Shown here: positions 45,142-54,107 of the stretch, one piece after another
Layout of the letters: the number at the start of each line of letters is the position of its first letter
How positions within the stretch are numbered: position 1 is the stretch's first letter
NCBI GenBank assembly: GCA_009693635.1
Contig: SHWW01000004.1
Span: 1 to 55,009, forward strand
DNA: 55,009 bases
Direction: 5' to 3'
Source: Flavobacteriaceae bacterium
Lineage (GTDB): Bacteria; Bacteroidota; Bacteroidia; Flavobacteriales; Flavobacteriaceae
The notes under the pieces: model-generated
What the model was told of the DNA's origin: nothing
Database searches by the model: none
The model's input: the letters and a program-made list of their open reading frames with translations, nothing else
Position numbers and translations under genes: made by a program

Positions 45142-45504
45142 AAATTTTACAACTCATTGTCTTTTAGTATAAAACACTTTATTTTTGTTCTTAAAATCGA
45201 CAAATTTTGTGCAAAGGTACATTTAATTAAAACAATTCCAATTTTTTATTATAATAAATCCAAGACGATTCATTCTTTAATTATCAAATATTCACTTGGT
45301 TGAATTATGTAAACAAAAAAATAATTTAAAATGTTGCTCAACTAATACTAGGGTTTTATTTGAATTTAATGATTTGTTATTATGATTCATCGCGTAATTT
45401 TTATTATAAATTTTTAAAATGATTAACTTGTGTCATTATAATTTTGTAAATTGTAATTTGATTTCTAAAATAGCACTCGAAATGATCAATAAATTATTTT
45501 TTAT
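45142..45504. other. Divergent spacer between J-KTSC and polyphosphate operon
   Basis: 363 bp, AT-rich, with no ORF or RNA gene visible. It contains the J-KTSC promoter on the minus strand and a -7-like TAATTTTG at 45439-45446 on the plus strand, ~59 nt before the SixA-like start and without a clear -33. Confidence 0.5.
45212..45241 (-). promoter_or_regulatory. Consensus promoter of the J-KTSC gene
   Basis: Minus strand: TTG (45241-45239), 19-bp spacer, TACCTTTG (45219-45212). The predicted start is near 45207. Confidence 0.75.
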
Positions 45505-45993
45505 ATGAAAAATTTAACACTTATTAGACATGCGAAATCAAGTTGGGATGTACCATTACGTGATAAAGACCGTCATATTTCAAACAGAGGCATTAAAGAT
45601 GCTCATTTAGTCTCCTCGAATATTCTGAAATATTTACCTGAAAAATTTGTTATTTTGAGTAGTAATGCAAAAAGAGCAATAGAAACAGCTACCATTTTCT
45701 CTCAAAATTGGTCATGTACTTTTGAAGGTATTATTTTTATGGATGATTTATATACATTTGATGAAAATCAGTTGGAACGAACTATAAAATCGTTCAACAA
45801 TGATTATGAAAATGTTATTGTTTTTGGGCATAATGTTGCAATAACAAATTTTGTTAATAAATTTGGGGATATTTTGATTGAAAATGTTCCAACCTCTGGT
45901 TTAGTTTCAATTAATTTTGATTGTGAGAATTGGAATTTATTAAATAAAGGAAAGACTAAAAAAACAATATTTCCAAGAGATTTAAAATTATGA
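45505..45993 (+). CDS. SixA-like histidine phosphatase
   Basis: A 162-residue histidine phosphatase of the SixA type. The catalytic motif LTLIRHAKSSWD has Arg8 and the phospho-accepting His9; the second histidine is in VIVFGHNVAITNFV. SNAKRAIETATIF completes the usual set. Family members remove phosphate from phosphohistidine proteins or small phosphoesters. Its stop overlaps the ppk1 start by 4 nt (ATGA), so the two are translationally coupled. PPK1 itself works through a phosphohistidine, which makes a direct regulatory link possible but unproven. Confidence 0.9.
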   Translation: MKNLTLIRHAKSSWDVPLRDKDRHISNRGIKDAHLVSSNILKYLPEKFVILSSNAKRAIETATIFSQNWSCTFEGIIFMDDLYTFDENQLERTIKSFNNDYENVIVFGHNVAITNFVNKFGDILIENVPTSGLVSINFDCENWNLLNKGKTKKTIFPRDLKL

Positions 45994-48104
45994 TTAAAAA
46001 TAATGAGTATAAATATATTGATAGAGAAAAAAGTTGGCTCGCCTTCAATGCCAGAGTCCTTCAGGAAGCAGCTGATGAAAATGTCCCATTATTAGATAGA
46101 TTGCGTTTTTTAGGAATTTTTTCTAACAATTTAGATGAATTTTTTCGTGTTCGTTATGCCGCAATTCGCAGATTGAGCTTATCAGGAGTTTCAGGAGAGA
46201 AAGTTTTAGGTGGAATTAGCGCTCATCAATTAGTAAAAGATATTACGGAAATTGTAATTCAACAACAATCTGAAAGTTTAAGAATATTAAATATAATTGA
46301 AAGTAAACTTCACAAGGAAAACATTTTCATAATCAATGAAAATCAAATTTCAAGTAAACAAGAAAATTTTATTAAAGATTTTTTTATCCAAAAAGTAAGT
46401 CCTGCATTAGTTACTATTATCTTAAATGATTTGGCAGAATTTCCAATTCTAAAAGATACTTTAGGATACTTGGCTGTAAAACTAGTGATTAAAGCAGAAT
46501 CAAAATCCGAAATTTTAGGGTTTGTAAAACAAAAATCAGAGGTTCGCTATGCCTTAATAGAAATCCCTAAATCAATCAATCGTTTTGTAGTACTTCCATC
46601 TATCGGTAAAAAGCAATATGTAATGTTATTAGATGATGTAATTCGACATAATCTCTCAAGTTTATTCAATATTTTTGATTACAAAAGTGTTTCGGCTCAT
46701 ATGATAAAAATTACCAGAGATGCTCAATTAGACATTGATAGTGATATGAGTAAGAGTATGTTAGAAAAAATTGCTATCAGTGTTAAAGACCGAAGAATAG
46801 GTGAGCCTGTTCGATTTATTTACGACCAATCTATAGGGAAAGATACATTGAAATTTTTTCTTACTAATATGGGAATTGATGCTTCAGACAGTATAATTCC
46901 TGGAGGTAGATACCACAATCGACGCGATTATATGGATTTTCCAAACCTTGGAAGATTTGATTTATTGTATGCTCCCAAAATTCCATTGCCTGTTGACGGA
47001 TTGAGTCTTGACGGTAGTATTTTGAATAAAATAGCCAAAAAAGATTATCTTGTAAATGCACCGTACCAGTCTTTTTCTTATATTATAAAATTTTTAAGAG
47101 AGGCTGCTTTAGACCCAAATGTAACTGCAATTAAGATTACATTATACAGATTGGCAAAAAATTCCCAAGTAATTAGTTCGCTAATTAATGCTGCCAAAAA
47201 TGGAAAGAAAGTAACAGTACAAATTGAACTTCAAGCTCGTTTTGATGAAGCAAGTAATATTTTTTATGCGGAGCAAATGCAAACCGAGGGAATTGAACTA
47301 ATTTTCGGAATTAAAGGGTTGAAAGTTCATAGTAAAATTTGTCTTGTTGAGAGAATTGAAAATGGAAAATTAGTTCGGTATGGAATTATTTCTACAGGAA
47401 ATTTTAACGAATTAACAGCAAAAGTATATACCGATATAACACTATTTACAAGCCATCAGCAAATATTGAAAGATGTTTCTAAAATATTTGAATTTTTTGA
47501 TGTTAACTATAGAGTCCATCGTTACAAGCATTTAATTGTTTCTCCTCAATATATGCGTTCAAAATTGAATAAATTAATTGATAGGGAAATTACAAATGCC
47601 GAAGAAGGAAAAGTTGCATTTATGAAACTTAAATTGAATAGTTTAACAGATATTCAAACCATTGATAAATTATACGATGCAAGTAATGCAGGTGTGAAAA
47701 TTCAACTTCAAATCAGAGGTATCTGTTCTTTAATTCCGGGTATTAAAGGAATGAGTGCTAATATTGAAGCGATTAGTATCGTTGATAATTATTTGGAACA
47801 TTCCAGAGTTTACATTTTTGGAAATGAAAATAATCATGAGGTTTTTATTTCATCAGCCGATTTTATGACTCGAAATATTGAAGGTAGAGTTGAGGTAACA
47901 TGTCCGATTTATGACGAACGAATCAAAGATGAAATAATTAATATTTTTAATATTGGTTGGAAAGGAAATGTTAAAGCTAGACTACATTCAGATAAGTTAG
48001 ATAATAAATATAGAGTTAGAGGAAGTAATCCTATTTTTAGAGCCCAACAAGAAACTTATAATTATTATTTGAATCGATTAGAAGTTGTTTCTGAAAGTTT
48101 ATAA
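45990..48104 (+). CDS. ppk1: Polyphosphate kinase 1
   Basis: Reversibly polymerises the terminal phosphate of ATP into inorganic polyphosphate, via a phosphohistidine intermediate. It has 704 residues, the family length. The N-terminal domain starts YIDREKSWLAFNARVLQEAA. The catalytic phospholipase D-like domains follow, with TAIKITLYRLAKNSQVISSL, LQARFDEASNIFYAEQM, and the active histidine His447 in GLKVHSKICLVER. A second conserved region is GICSLIPGIKG with YLEHSRVYIFGN. It sits between the SixA-like gene and ppx (36-nt gap) in a polyphosphate operon. Confidence 0.97.
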   Translation: MIKNNEYKYIDREKSWLAFNARVLQEAADENVPLLDRLRFLGIFSNNLDEFFRVRYAAIRRLSLSGVSGEKVLGGISAHQLVKDITEIVIQQQSESLRILNIIESKLHKENIFIINENQISSKQENFIKDFFIQKVSPALVTIILNDLAEFPILKDTLGYLAVKLVIKAESKSEILGFVKQKSEVRYALIEIPKSINRFVVLPSIGKKQYVMLLDDVIRHNLSSLFNIFDYKSVSAHMIKITRDAQLDIDSDMSKSMLEKIAISVKDRRIGEPVRFIYDQSIGKDTLKFFLTNMGIDASDSIIPGGRYHNRRDYMDFPNLGRFDLLYAPKIPLPVDGLSLDGSILNKIAKKDYLVNAPYQSFSYIIKFLREAALDPNVTAIKITLYRLAKNSQVISSLINAAKNGKKVTVQIELQARFDEASNIFYAEQMQTEGIELIFGIKGLKVHSKICLVERIENGKLVRYGIISTGNFNELTAKVYTDITLFTSHQQILKDVSKIFEFFDVNYRVHRYKHLIVSPQYMRSKLNKLIDREITNAEEGKVAFMKLKLNSLTDIQTIDKLYDASNAGVKIQLQIRGICSLIPGIKGMSANIEAISIVDNYLEHSRVYIFGNENNHEVFISSADFMTRNIEGRVEVTCPIYDERIKDEIINIFNIGWKGNVKARLHSDKLDNKYRVRGSNPIFRAQQETYNYYLNRLEVVSESL

Positions 48105-48140
48105 TAAACAATACTAATTTAGCCAAAATAAGCTCATTAA

Positions 48141-49031
48141 ATGATTAAAATAAGAAAATATGCAGCAATTGACGTTGGTTCTAATGCTATGCGGCTTTTG
48201 GTAGCAAACATTATTGAAGAGGAAGGGAAGGAAACCCAATTTAGTAAAAGTGCTTTAGTTCGGGTTCCAATTCGATTGGGACAAGATGCTTTTACCGTTG
48301 GAGAAATTTCTGAAGAAAACATTGACAGAATGGTCGATGCTATGAAAGCTTTTAAGTTATTAATGAAAGTTCATAAAGTAGAAAAATATATGGCATGTGC
48401 TACTTCTGCAATTCGTGAAGCCTACAACGGATTGGAAGTTGTAGAAATAATCAATAAAAAGGCAGGTATAAAAATAGAAATTATAGATGGCAAAAGAGAA
48501 GCGGCAATTATTGCTTCAACCAATTTACATTATCTATTAAAAACTGAAAAAACATATTTGTATGTTGATGTTGGTGGAGGAAGTACCGAATTTTCATTGT
48601 TTTCAGATGGAAAAATGATTGCTTCTAAATCCTTTAAAGCGGGAACAGTTCGTTTTTTAAATGAAGTTGTAAGTGATTTAGTTTGGCTTGAAATTGAAAA
48701 ATGGATAAAAACAAACACAACGAATTTTGATGAGGTAACATTAATTGGTTCCGGCGGAAACATCAATAAATTATTTAAAATGTCAGGAAGAATGCAAGAC
48801 AGACCTTTGTCTTATATTTATTTAAATTCACAATATACCTTTTTAAATTCTTTAACCTACGATCAAAGAGTCTCTGAACTAGGATTAAATTCTGATCGAG
48901 CTGATGTTATTGTTTTGGCCACTAAAATCTACTTGAACGCAATGAAATGGAGTGGTTCAAAAAGTATTTACGTTCCTAAAATTGGTCTTTCTGATGGGAT
49001 TGTGAAGGCATTGTATTATGGGAAGATTTAA
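48141..49031 (+). CDS. Ppx/GppA exopolyphosphatase
   Basis: Degrades polyphosphate from the end, or hydrolyses pppGpp; the two activities cannot be told apart by sequence alone. It has 296 residues, the short form with only the ASKHA ATPase-fold catalytic region. Motifs: YAAIDVGSNAMRLLVANI (phosphate 1), CATSAIREAYNG, YLYVDVGGGSTEFSLFSDG (phosphate 2) and LIGSGGNINKLFKM (adenosine-like). The C-terminal HD domain of E. coli Ppx is absent. Its place after ppk1 on the same strand makes polyphosphate the likely substrate, so synthesis and breakdown are encoded together. Confidence 0.93.
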   Translation: MIKIRKYAAIDVGSNAMRLLVANIIEEEGKETQFSKSALVRVPIRLGQDAFTVGEISEENIDRMVDAMKAFKLLMKVHKVEKYMACATSAIREAYNGLEVVEIINKKAGIKIEIIDGKREAAIIASTNLHYLLKTEKTYLYVDVGGGSTEFSLFSDGKMIASKSFKAGTVRFLNEVVSDLVWLEIEKWIKTNTTNFDEVTLIGSGGNINKLFKMSGRMQDRPLSYIYLNSQYTFLNSLTYDQRVSELGLNSDRADVIVLATKIYLNAMKWSGSKSIYVPKIGLSDGIVKALYYGKI

Positions 49032-49043
49032 AACAATTATTAA

Positions 49044-50864
49044 TTATAAATCCAACTCAAATATTTTTCTTAATAAATCTAAATTTGGATTTTTTTCGCT
49101 TAAGCGATTGTATTTTTCCTGAACTGTAAAAGCTTTTTTAGTTGAGACCTTTTCGTTTACAATAACTTCAATTGTAATGTTATGGTTGTGTAAATGTCCT
49201 TTTAAATAACCTAAAAGTCCATCCATTTCTGTTTCGAAATCAATTTTAGAACCTTGGTTTGGTAGTTCCAATGTAATGCTAGAGCCTTTTAAAATGGGGT
49301 CGTTAATTAGTAATAACGATTCCATTATTTTATATCCTTTATCTCCCAAACGTTGTGCGTATTTGTTCCAATATAACAACATATCCGTTTCATTAAAATC
49401 TTCAGTTGGTAAATGAACTTCCTCTTTTACTATGGATTTCCCAGCTTCTAAAAGTTCCCTTTTTGCTTTTATACTTGCCAATGAAAATGCTGATACTTTA
49501 GGTTCTGAGGCGATATCTATTAGAGCTAGTAAGTCATTTTTCTCTATTGGTTCTTCCTCAATTTTATTTTCAATTGGAGAAGTTTCAATCTCAATATCAT
49601 CTGAAATTATTATTTCAATTTCCTCTTTTATTTCAATAACTTCAATTAATTCAGAAACAACTTCAATTGGCACTTCAGGAGTAATTTCAGGTTTTACTTC
49701 TAATTCAACAACTGATTTTTCACCAATTGTTTTGTCAGTTATTGAGTAATTAGCAATTTTGAAGTGTGTTGGAGGAATTATATAAGATTCAACCTTTTTT
49801 TTTTCTCCATCAAAAGTGATAGAGGCCAATTGCATTAAGCAAAGTTCAACAAGCAATCGTTGATTTTGGCTGACTTTGTATTTTAAATCACAATCGTTGG
49901 CAATTTCAATTCCTTTTAATAGAAATTCTTGAGTTGTCTTTTGTGACTGATTTCCGTATAATTGTTGTGCTTGTTCTCCAACTTCTAAAAGTAATAAAGT
50001 TGAAGGTGTTTTACTGACCAATAAATCTCTAAAATGGGAAGCTAATCCAGCAATAAAGTAATGTCCATCAAATCCTTTAGAAAGGATTTCGTTGTAAGCC
50101 AATAATAATTTAGGTATTTTATTTTCTAATAATAAATCGGTGATATTGATGTAAGTTTCATAATCAAGAACGTTCAAATTCTCAGTAACTGCTTGACGCG
50201 TAAGGTTATTTCCGCAAAAAGAGACTACTCTATCAAAAATTGATAAAGCATCTCGCATGGCACCATCTGCTTTTTGGGCTATAATGTGTAAAGCATCGTC
50301 TTCAAAAGAAACACCCTGACTTTTCGCTACATCAGCCAAATGTTCTTTAGCATCTTTAACAGTAATTCTTTTGAAATCAAAAATTTGACAACGCGATAAA
50401 ATCGTTGGAATAATTTTGTGTTTTTCAGTTGTTGCCAATATGAAAATGGCATGTTTTGGTGGCTCTTCTAATGTTTTCAAAAAAGCATTGAAAGCAGAAG
50501 GAGACAACATGTGAACCTCATCAATAATATAAACCTTGTATTGTCCCGTTTGAGGCGGAATACGCACTTGGTCAATCAAGCTTCGGATATCATCAACAGA
50601 ATTATTTGAAGCAGCATCCAATTCAAAAACATTAAATGCAAAATCTTCAGTTGGATCATCGTAACCTGGTTGGTTGATTTTACGTGCCAAAATTCTTGCG
50701 CAAGTAGTTTTTCCAACACCCCTAGGACCTGTAAATAATAGGGCAGAAGCCACATGATTGGTTTCTATAGCATTTAATAAAGTATTTGTAATGGCTTTTT
50801 GACCTACAACATCTTTAAATGTTTGTGGGCGATATTTACGAGCCGATACTACAAATTCTTCCAT
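49044..50864 (-). CDS. dnaX: DNA polymerase III subunit gamma/tau with candidate frameshift site
   Basis: Clamp-loader ATPase, 606 residues as the full-length tau form. Domain I-II: SARKYRPQTFKDVVGQKAIT, Walker A TGPRGVGKTTCARILA (~45-58), Walker B DEVHMLS, sensor 1 LATTEKHKIIPTILSRCQ with the arginine finger. The four cysteines of the usual zinc module after Walker A are absent; the region reads KINQPGYDDPTEDFAFNVFE. Domain III ends near residue 350. At codons 354-357 (GAA AAA AAA AAG) there is an A10 run, and beyond it lies an acidic linker (EVKPEITPEVPIEVVSEL) and the C-terminal tau domain. Slippage at the run would end the protein at once (see findings). It is divergent from rnpB. Confidence 0.97.
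   Translation of the reverse strand: MEEFVVSARKYRPQTFKDVVGQKAITNTLLNAIETNHVASALLFTGPRGVGKTTCARILARKINQPGYDDPTEDFAFNVFELDAASNNSVDDIRSLIDQVRIPPQTGQYKVYIIDEVHMLSPSAFNAFLKTLEEPPKHAIFILATTEKHKIIPTILSRCQIFDFKRITVKDAKEHLADVAKSQGVSFEDDALHIIAQKADGAMRDALSIFDRVVSFCGNNLTRQAVTENLNVLDYETYINITDLLLENKIPKLLLAYNEILSKGFDGHYFIAGLASHFRDLLVSKTPSTLLLLEVGEQAQQLYGNQSQKTTQEFLLKGIEIANDCDLKYKVSQNQRLLVELCLMQLASITFDGEKKKVESYIIPPTHFKIANYSITDKTIGEKSVVELEVKPEITPEVPIEVVSELIEVIEIKEEIEIIISDDIEIETSPIENKIEEEPIEKNDLLALIDIASEPKVSAFSLASIKAKRELLEAGKSIVKEEVHLPTEDFNETDMLLYWNKYAQRLGDKGYKIMESLLLINDPILKGSSITLELPNQGSKIDFETEMDGLLGYLKGHLHNHNITIEVIVNEKVSTKKAFTVQEKYNRLSEKNPNLDLLRKIFELDL
49794..49805 (-). promoter_or_regulatory. Candidate programmed frameshift/slippage site in dnaX (A10G)
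   Basis: In dnaX sense G AAAAAAAAAA G. It contains A AAA AAG in the correct phase; a -1 shift reads GGT TGA (Gly, stop), giving a 358-residue gamma-like product. Loss of one A reaches TAA within a few codons. This matches the known E. coli signal in sequence and outcome. Confidence 0.55.
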
Positions 50865-50980
50865 AGAAAATTATTGGTTTACAAATATAGATTTAATATT
50901 TCAATTTTGAAATTCTAATTTTCTAATTTATTTCATCATTTATTAAAAATAATAAACCCATAATCTTTCAATTATTATTG

Positions 50981-50988
50981 TAGATTTG
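50981..50988 (+). promoter_or_regulatory. -7 element (TAGATTTG) for rnpB
   Basis: TAGATTTG fits TAnnTTTG and ends 5 nt before the mapped start of the P1 helix, the expected distance. No good -33 TTG is seen. Confidence 0.55.
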
Positions 50989-50992
50989 TACC

Positions 50993-51293
50993 GCAGACCA
51001 CCTTATCGCCATACTTACGTGTGGAGGAAAGTCCGGACACCAAAGAGAAGCATAGCGGGTAACGCCCGTCATTTCGAGCAATCGAAATAGGACAAGTGCA
51101 ACAGAAAGCAGGTACAGGTAATGCTGTAGTGAAACCAGGTAAACTCTATGCGGTGAAATTTCAAGTATATCAATAGTTAAGGGCTTCTCGTCCGTTGTTG
51201 AAGGGTAGAAAGATGGAACTCGCGAGTAATTTCGAGTCTAGATAAATGATAAGGCCACGCAAAACGTGGACAGAATCCGGCTTATAGGTCTGC
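50993..51293 (+). ncRNA. rnpB: RNase P RNA (bacterial type A)
   Basis: Catalytic RNA of RNase P, which removes the 5' leader of pre-tRNAs. About 301 nt, defined by the P1 helix GCAGACC at the 5' end and GGTCTGC at the 3' end. Conserved elements are all present: GGAGGAAAGTCCGGAC, ACAGAAAGCAGGTA, the P15/CR-V region GATAAATGATAAGG, and ACAGAATCCGGCTTATAGG near the 3' end. A T-run follows P1 and acts as terminator. A -7 element lies directly upstream. It is divergent from dnaX. The 3' flank is occupied by a decayed GNAT gene on the opposite strand. Confidence 0.96.
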
Positions 51294-51303
51294 TTTTTTT
51301 ATT

Positions 51304-51590
51304 TTAGCTCTTTCCAAAGCTTCAGATGCACTTCCTTTGCCATGATTTTCTGAAAGTAACTTATAACCAATTTCTAAATGATAATCGGCAAATTTAGTCT
51401 TGTAAAAACGAATAATATCTAAAAAATATTATCTCCTTAAAAGTAATTGCCCAATTTATATCCTCGTTTTTTAAAGTTCACTATCTAAGTAAAGCAATAT
51501 GTTTTAGCGCTTCCTCAATATTGACAACTAATGGGCGGAGAATGTATTTTATGAATTTATAATCTCAGTGAATTCTATATTAGATAGCGC
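51304..51590 (-). pseudogene. Decayed GNAT family N-acetyltransferase
   Basis: Not in the ORF track. On the minus strand from ~51590, broken frames read DYKFIKYILRPLVVNIEEAL, KHIALLR, TAG TGA, TLKNEDINWAITFKEI. After a +1 shift they continue DIIRFYKTKFADYHLEIGYK, LLSENHGKGSASEALERAK. This follows a RimJ/RimL-like acetyltransferase from the N-terminal 'YI-x-RPL...EEAxxHI' region, through 'NWAI', to the acetyl-CoA motif ExxGKGxAxEAL. Two adjacent stops, at least one frameshift and an upstream part with further stops show it is dead. The remaining frame runs into the 3' end of rnpB, so its C-terminal part is lost. Homology is by eye; boundaries are approximate. Confidence 0.65.
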
Positions 51591-51784
51591 AATTTTCAAT
51601 GGTATTTATTTTTATTAAAAGTACTATTTCTTGGATTGACTTACTTGAACTTTCATTAATTTATGTTAAAAATATTTTTATTTAAAGAAAAAATAGCAAC
51701 TTTGAAGCTCAAATTTTTATGAATTGTTCACATCAATTGTAACAATAAAATAAATAGTTCGTCTACCTCTAAAATATAAAATAA
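51591..51784. other. AT-rich spacer upstream of the M1 peptidase
   Basis: No gene or RNA is seen. No perfect TAnnTTTG with a -33 box was found, although AACTTTG occurs ~85 nt before the ATG. Confidence 0.4.
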
Positions 51785-54049
51785 ATGAAAAACAAATTTA
51801 CAAAAGCTATTTTATTTACAGCTTTATTTTTCGGATCAGTGCTCACATTTGCTCAGCAAACTCCTGCAACTGAAACTAAAAAAGTTTCAAATTATAGTTA
51901 TACAGATGCTTTTGCGCCAAATTTCTATACTAAAAATGGAAATACAACTCGTTCTGCAAGCGGACAACCAGGTGAAAAATATTGGCAAAATAGAGCCGAT
52001 TATCAATTAACAGCCAATTTAAATGAGAAAACAAGCGAAATTGTAGGTTCAGAAACTTTGATATACACTAACAATAGTCCTGATAAATTGTCTTTCCTAT
52101 GGATGAACGTTGATCAGAATTTATTCAAAAATGATTCTCGTGGAAATGCCGTAGTTCCTGTATATGGAAGCCGTAATGGTGCTAGAGGAGAGAAATTTGA
52201 TGGTGGTCATAAAATTAAGTCCGTAAAAGTTGTAACTAATTTTGGCGGGAAAGCGGTTGAAAAAGACGCTAAATTTGAAATTAATGATACCAGAATGAAA
52301 ATATCTCTTCCCCAAGATTTGAATGCAAACGGAGCGTCAGTGAAAGTTAAAATTGAGTTTTCTTACATTTCTCCAAAATATGGTTCTGATAGAACAGGGG
52401 TTTTAGACACAAAAAATGGAAAAGTTTTCACCATTGCACAATGGTATCCTAGAATGTGTGTTTATGATGATGTGAAAGGTTGGAATACACCACCTTATCA
52501 AGGTGCTGGTGAGTTTTATTTAGAATATGGTGATTTCGATGTGAATATTACTGCTCCTTCAAATCATGTGGTGGTTTGTTCAGGTGAATTGGTTAATGCT
52601 ATTGAAGTTTATTCTGATAAACAACAAAAATTATGGGCTGCTGCTGCAAATAGTGATAAAACGGTCGTAATTCGTTCTGCTAATGATGTGGAAAATGCGG
52701 TTTCAAAACCATTGGCAAAACCTACATTAACATGGCATTTCAAAATTAAAAATTCTAGAGACGTTTCTTTTGCTTCCTCTGCAGCATTTATTATTGATGC
52801 CGCAAGAATCAATTTACCAAGTGGAAAAAAATCCCTTGCTATTTCAGCTTATCCAGTTGAATGTGAAGGCGATTCGGCATGGGGACGCTCTACAGAATAT
52901 ACTAAAACTTCTATTGAAAATTATTCAAAAAGATGGTTCGAATATCCTTATCCAGCAGCGACAAACGTAGCGGGAAATGAAGGTGGAATGGAATATCCTG
53001 GAATTGTTTTCTGCGGATGGGAATCTAAAGGGGAAGAATTATGGGGTGTTACTGATCACGAATTTGGACACATTTGGTTTCCAATGATTGTAGGTTCAAA
53101 TGAAAGATTATTCGCTTGGATGGACGAAGGATTTAATACATTTATCAATTCTTTAAGTTCTGTGGATTTCAATAATGGAGAATATAAATCTCCTGAAACA
53201 GATATGCATCAAATGTCGGAAGTATTCACAAGACCTTCTATGGAGCCTATATTTACTGCCCCAGATTGCTTTAAAGAAGCAAATATGGGTATGTTAGCGT
53301 ACTACAAACCTTCATCAGGATTAGTAATGTTAAGAGAACAAATTTTAGGTAAAGAACGTTTTGATAATGCATTTAAAACCTATGTTGCAAGATGGGCGTT
53401 TAAACATCCTACTCCAGATGATTTTTTTAGAACTATAGAAAACGTAGCTGGTGAAGATTTAAATTGGTTTTGGAGAGGTTGGTTTATTAATAACTGGCGT
53501 TTTGACCAAGGAATTACCAAAGTTAAATATGTGAAAAACAATCCAAAATTAGGAGTGGTGATTTCATTAGAAAATCTTGAAAAAATGCCTCTACCTGTTG
53601 TTTTAGATATCAAATTTAAAAGCGGTGCGGTAAGCAGAGTGAATTTACCTGTTGAAATTTGGCAAAAAAATGTTGATTGGTCATTTAAATATGATTCTAC
53701 TGAAGAAATTATCAGCATTATTTTAGACCCTGATCATGTTTTTCCTGATGTAAATAGTGCCAATAACACTTGGACTCCAGCTGCTGGAGAATTAGAAAAA
53801 GACGTTATTTTAGATGTTTATTTTGGAAGTTATTCAAGTGCAATGATTCCTATCAAAATTGTTATTTTTGAAGAAGACGGTTCGCTTGTTGCAAAAGCTA
53901 CAGGTCAACCTAATATTCCACTTGAAAATGCAGGAAAAGACAAATTTACTTTTGATCAAGCAGGTTTAACAATCCAATTTAACGAAGCTAAAACAGAATT
54001 AAATTTAAAGATTAACGGTCAAACGTTTTTGTTTACAAAAGACAAATAA
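51785..54049 (+). CDS. Exported M1 family aminopeptidase-like metalloprotease
   Basis: A 754-residue exported zinc peptidase. The signal peptide is [20 protein letters not shown] ending at FAQ. The N-terminal beta-domain ([40 protein letters not shown]) is typical of M1. The exopeptidase motif reads [13 protein letters not shown] (GxMEN variant with Tyr). The zinc site is His425-Glu426-x2-His429 ([11 protein letters not shown]) with the third ligand Glu448 in WMDEGFNTF, exact HExxH-x18-E spacing. The C-terminal domain is beta-rich. There is no T9SS sorting domain, so it probably works in the periplasm on peptides. It is monocistronic with a terminator. Confidence 0.93.
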   Translation: MKNKFTKAILFTALFFGSVLTFAQQTPATETKKVSNYSYTDAFAPNFYTKNGNTTRSASGQPGEKYWQNRADYQLTANLNEKTSEIVGSETLIYTNNSPDKLSFLWMNVDQNLFKNDSRGNAVVPVYGSRNGARGEKFDGGHKIKSVKVVTNFGGKAVEKDAKFEINDTRMKISLPQDLNANGASVKVKIEFSYISPKYGSDRTGVLDTKNGKVFTIAQWYPRMCVYDDVKGWNTPPYQGAGEFYLEYGDFDVNITAPSNHVVVCSGELVNAIEVYSDKQQKLWAAAANSDKTVVIRSANDVENAVSKPLAKPTLTWHFKIKNSRDVSFASSAAFIIDAARINLPSGKKSLAISAYPVECEGDSAWGRSTEYTKTSIENYSKRWFEYPYPAATNVAGNEGGMEYPGIVFCGWESKGEELWGVTDHEFGHIWFPMIVGSNERLFAWMDEGFNTFINSLSSVDFNNGEYKSPETDMHQMSEVFTRPSMEPIFTAPDCFKEANMGMLAYYKPSSGLVMLREQILGKERFDNAFKTYVARWAFKHPTPDDFFRTIENVAGEDLNWFWRGWFINNWRFDQGITKVKYVKNNPKLGVVISLENLEKMPLPVVLDIKFKSGAVSRVNLPVEIWQKNVDWSFKYDSTEEIISIILDPDHVFPDVNSANNTWTPAAGELEKDVILDVYFGSYSSAMIPIKIVIFEEDGSLVAKATGQPNIPLENAGKDKFTFDQAGLTIQFNEAKTELNLKINGQTFLFTKDK

Positions 54050-54070
54050 TAGTTAGTTATAATTCAAAAA

Positions 54071-54102
54071 AAAACACCAGCTGTAATGTTGGTGTTTTTT
54101 TT
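54071..54102. terminator. Terminator between M1 peptidase and agmatine deiminase genes
   Basis: AAAACACCA, loop of 10, TGGTGTTTTTTTT: a 7-9 bp stem with a T-run on plus and an A-run on the other side, shared by the convergent genes. Confidence 0.82.
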
Positions 54103-54107
54103 ATCTC

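Noticed and set aside
49432-49749. 105-residue plus-strand ORF inside dnaX
   Set aside because: It is a low-complexity Ser/Ile-rich shadow of the acidic linker of DnaX on the other strand.
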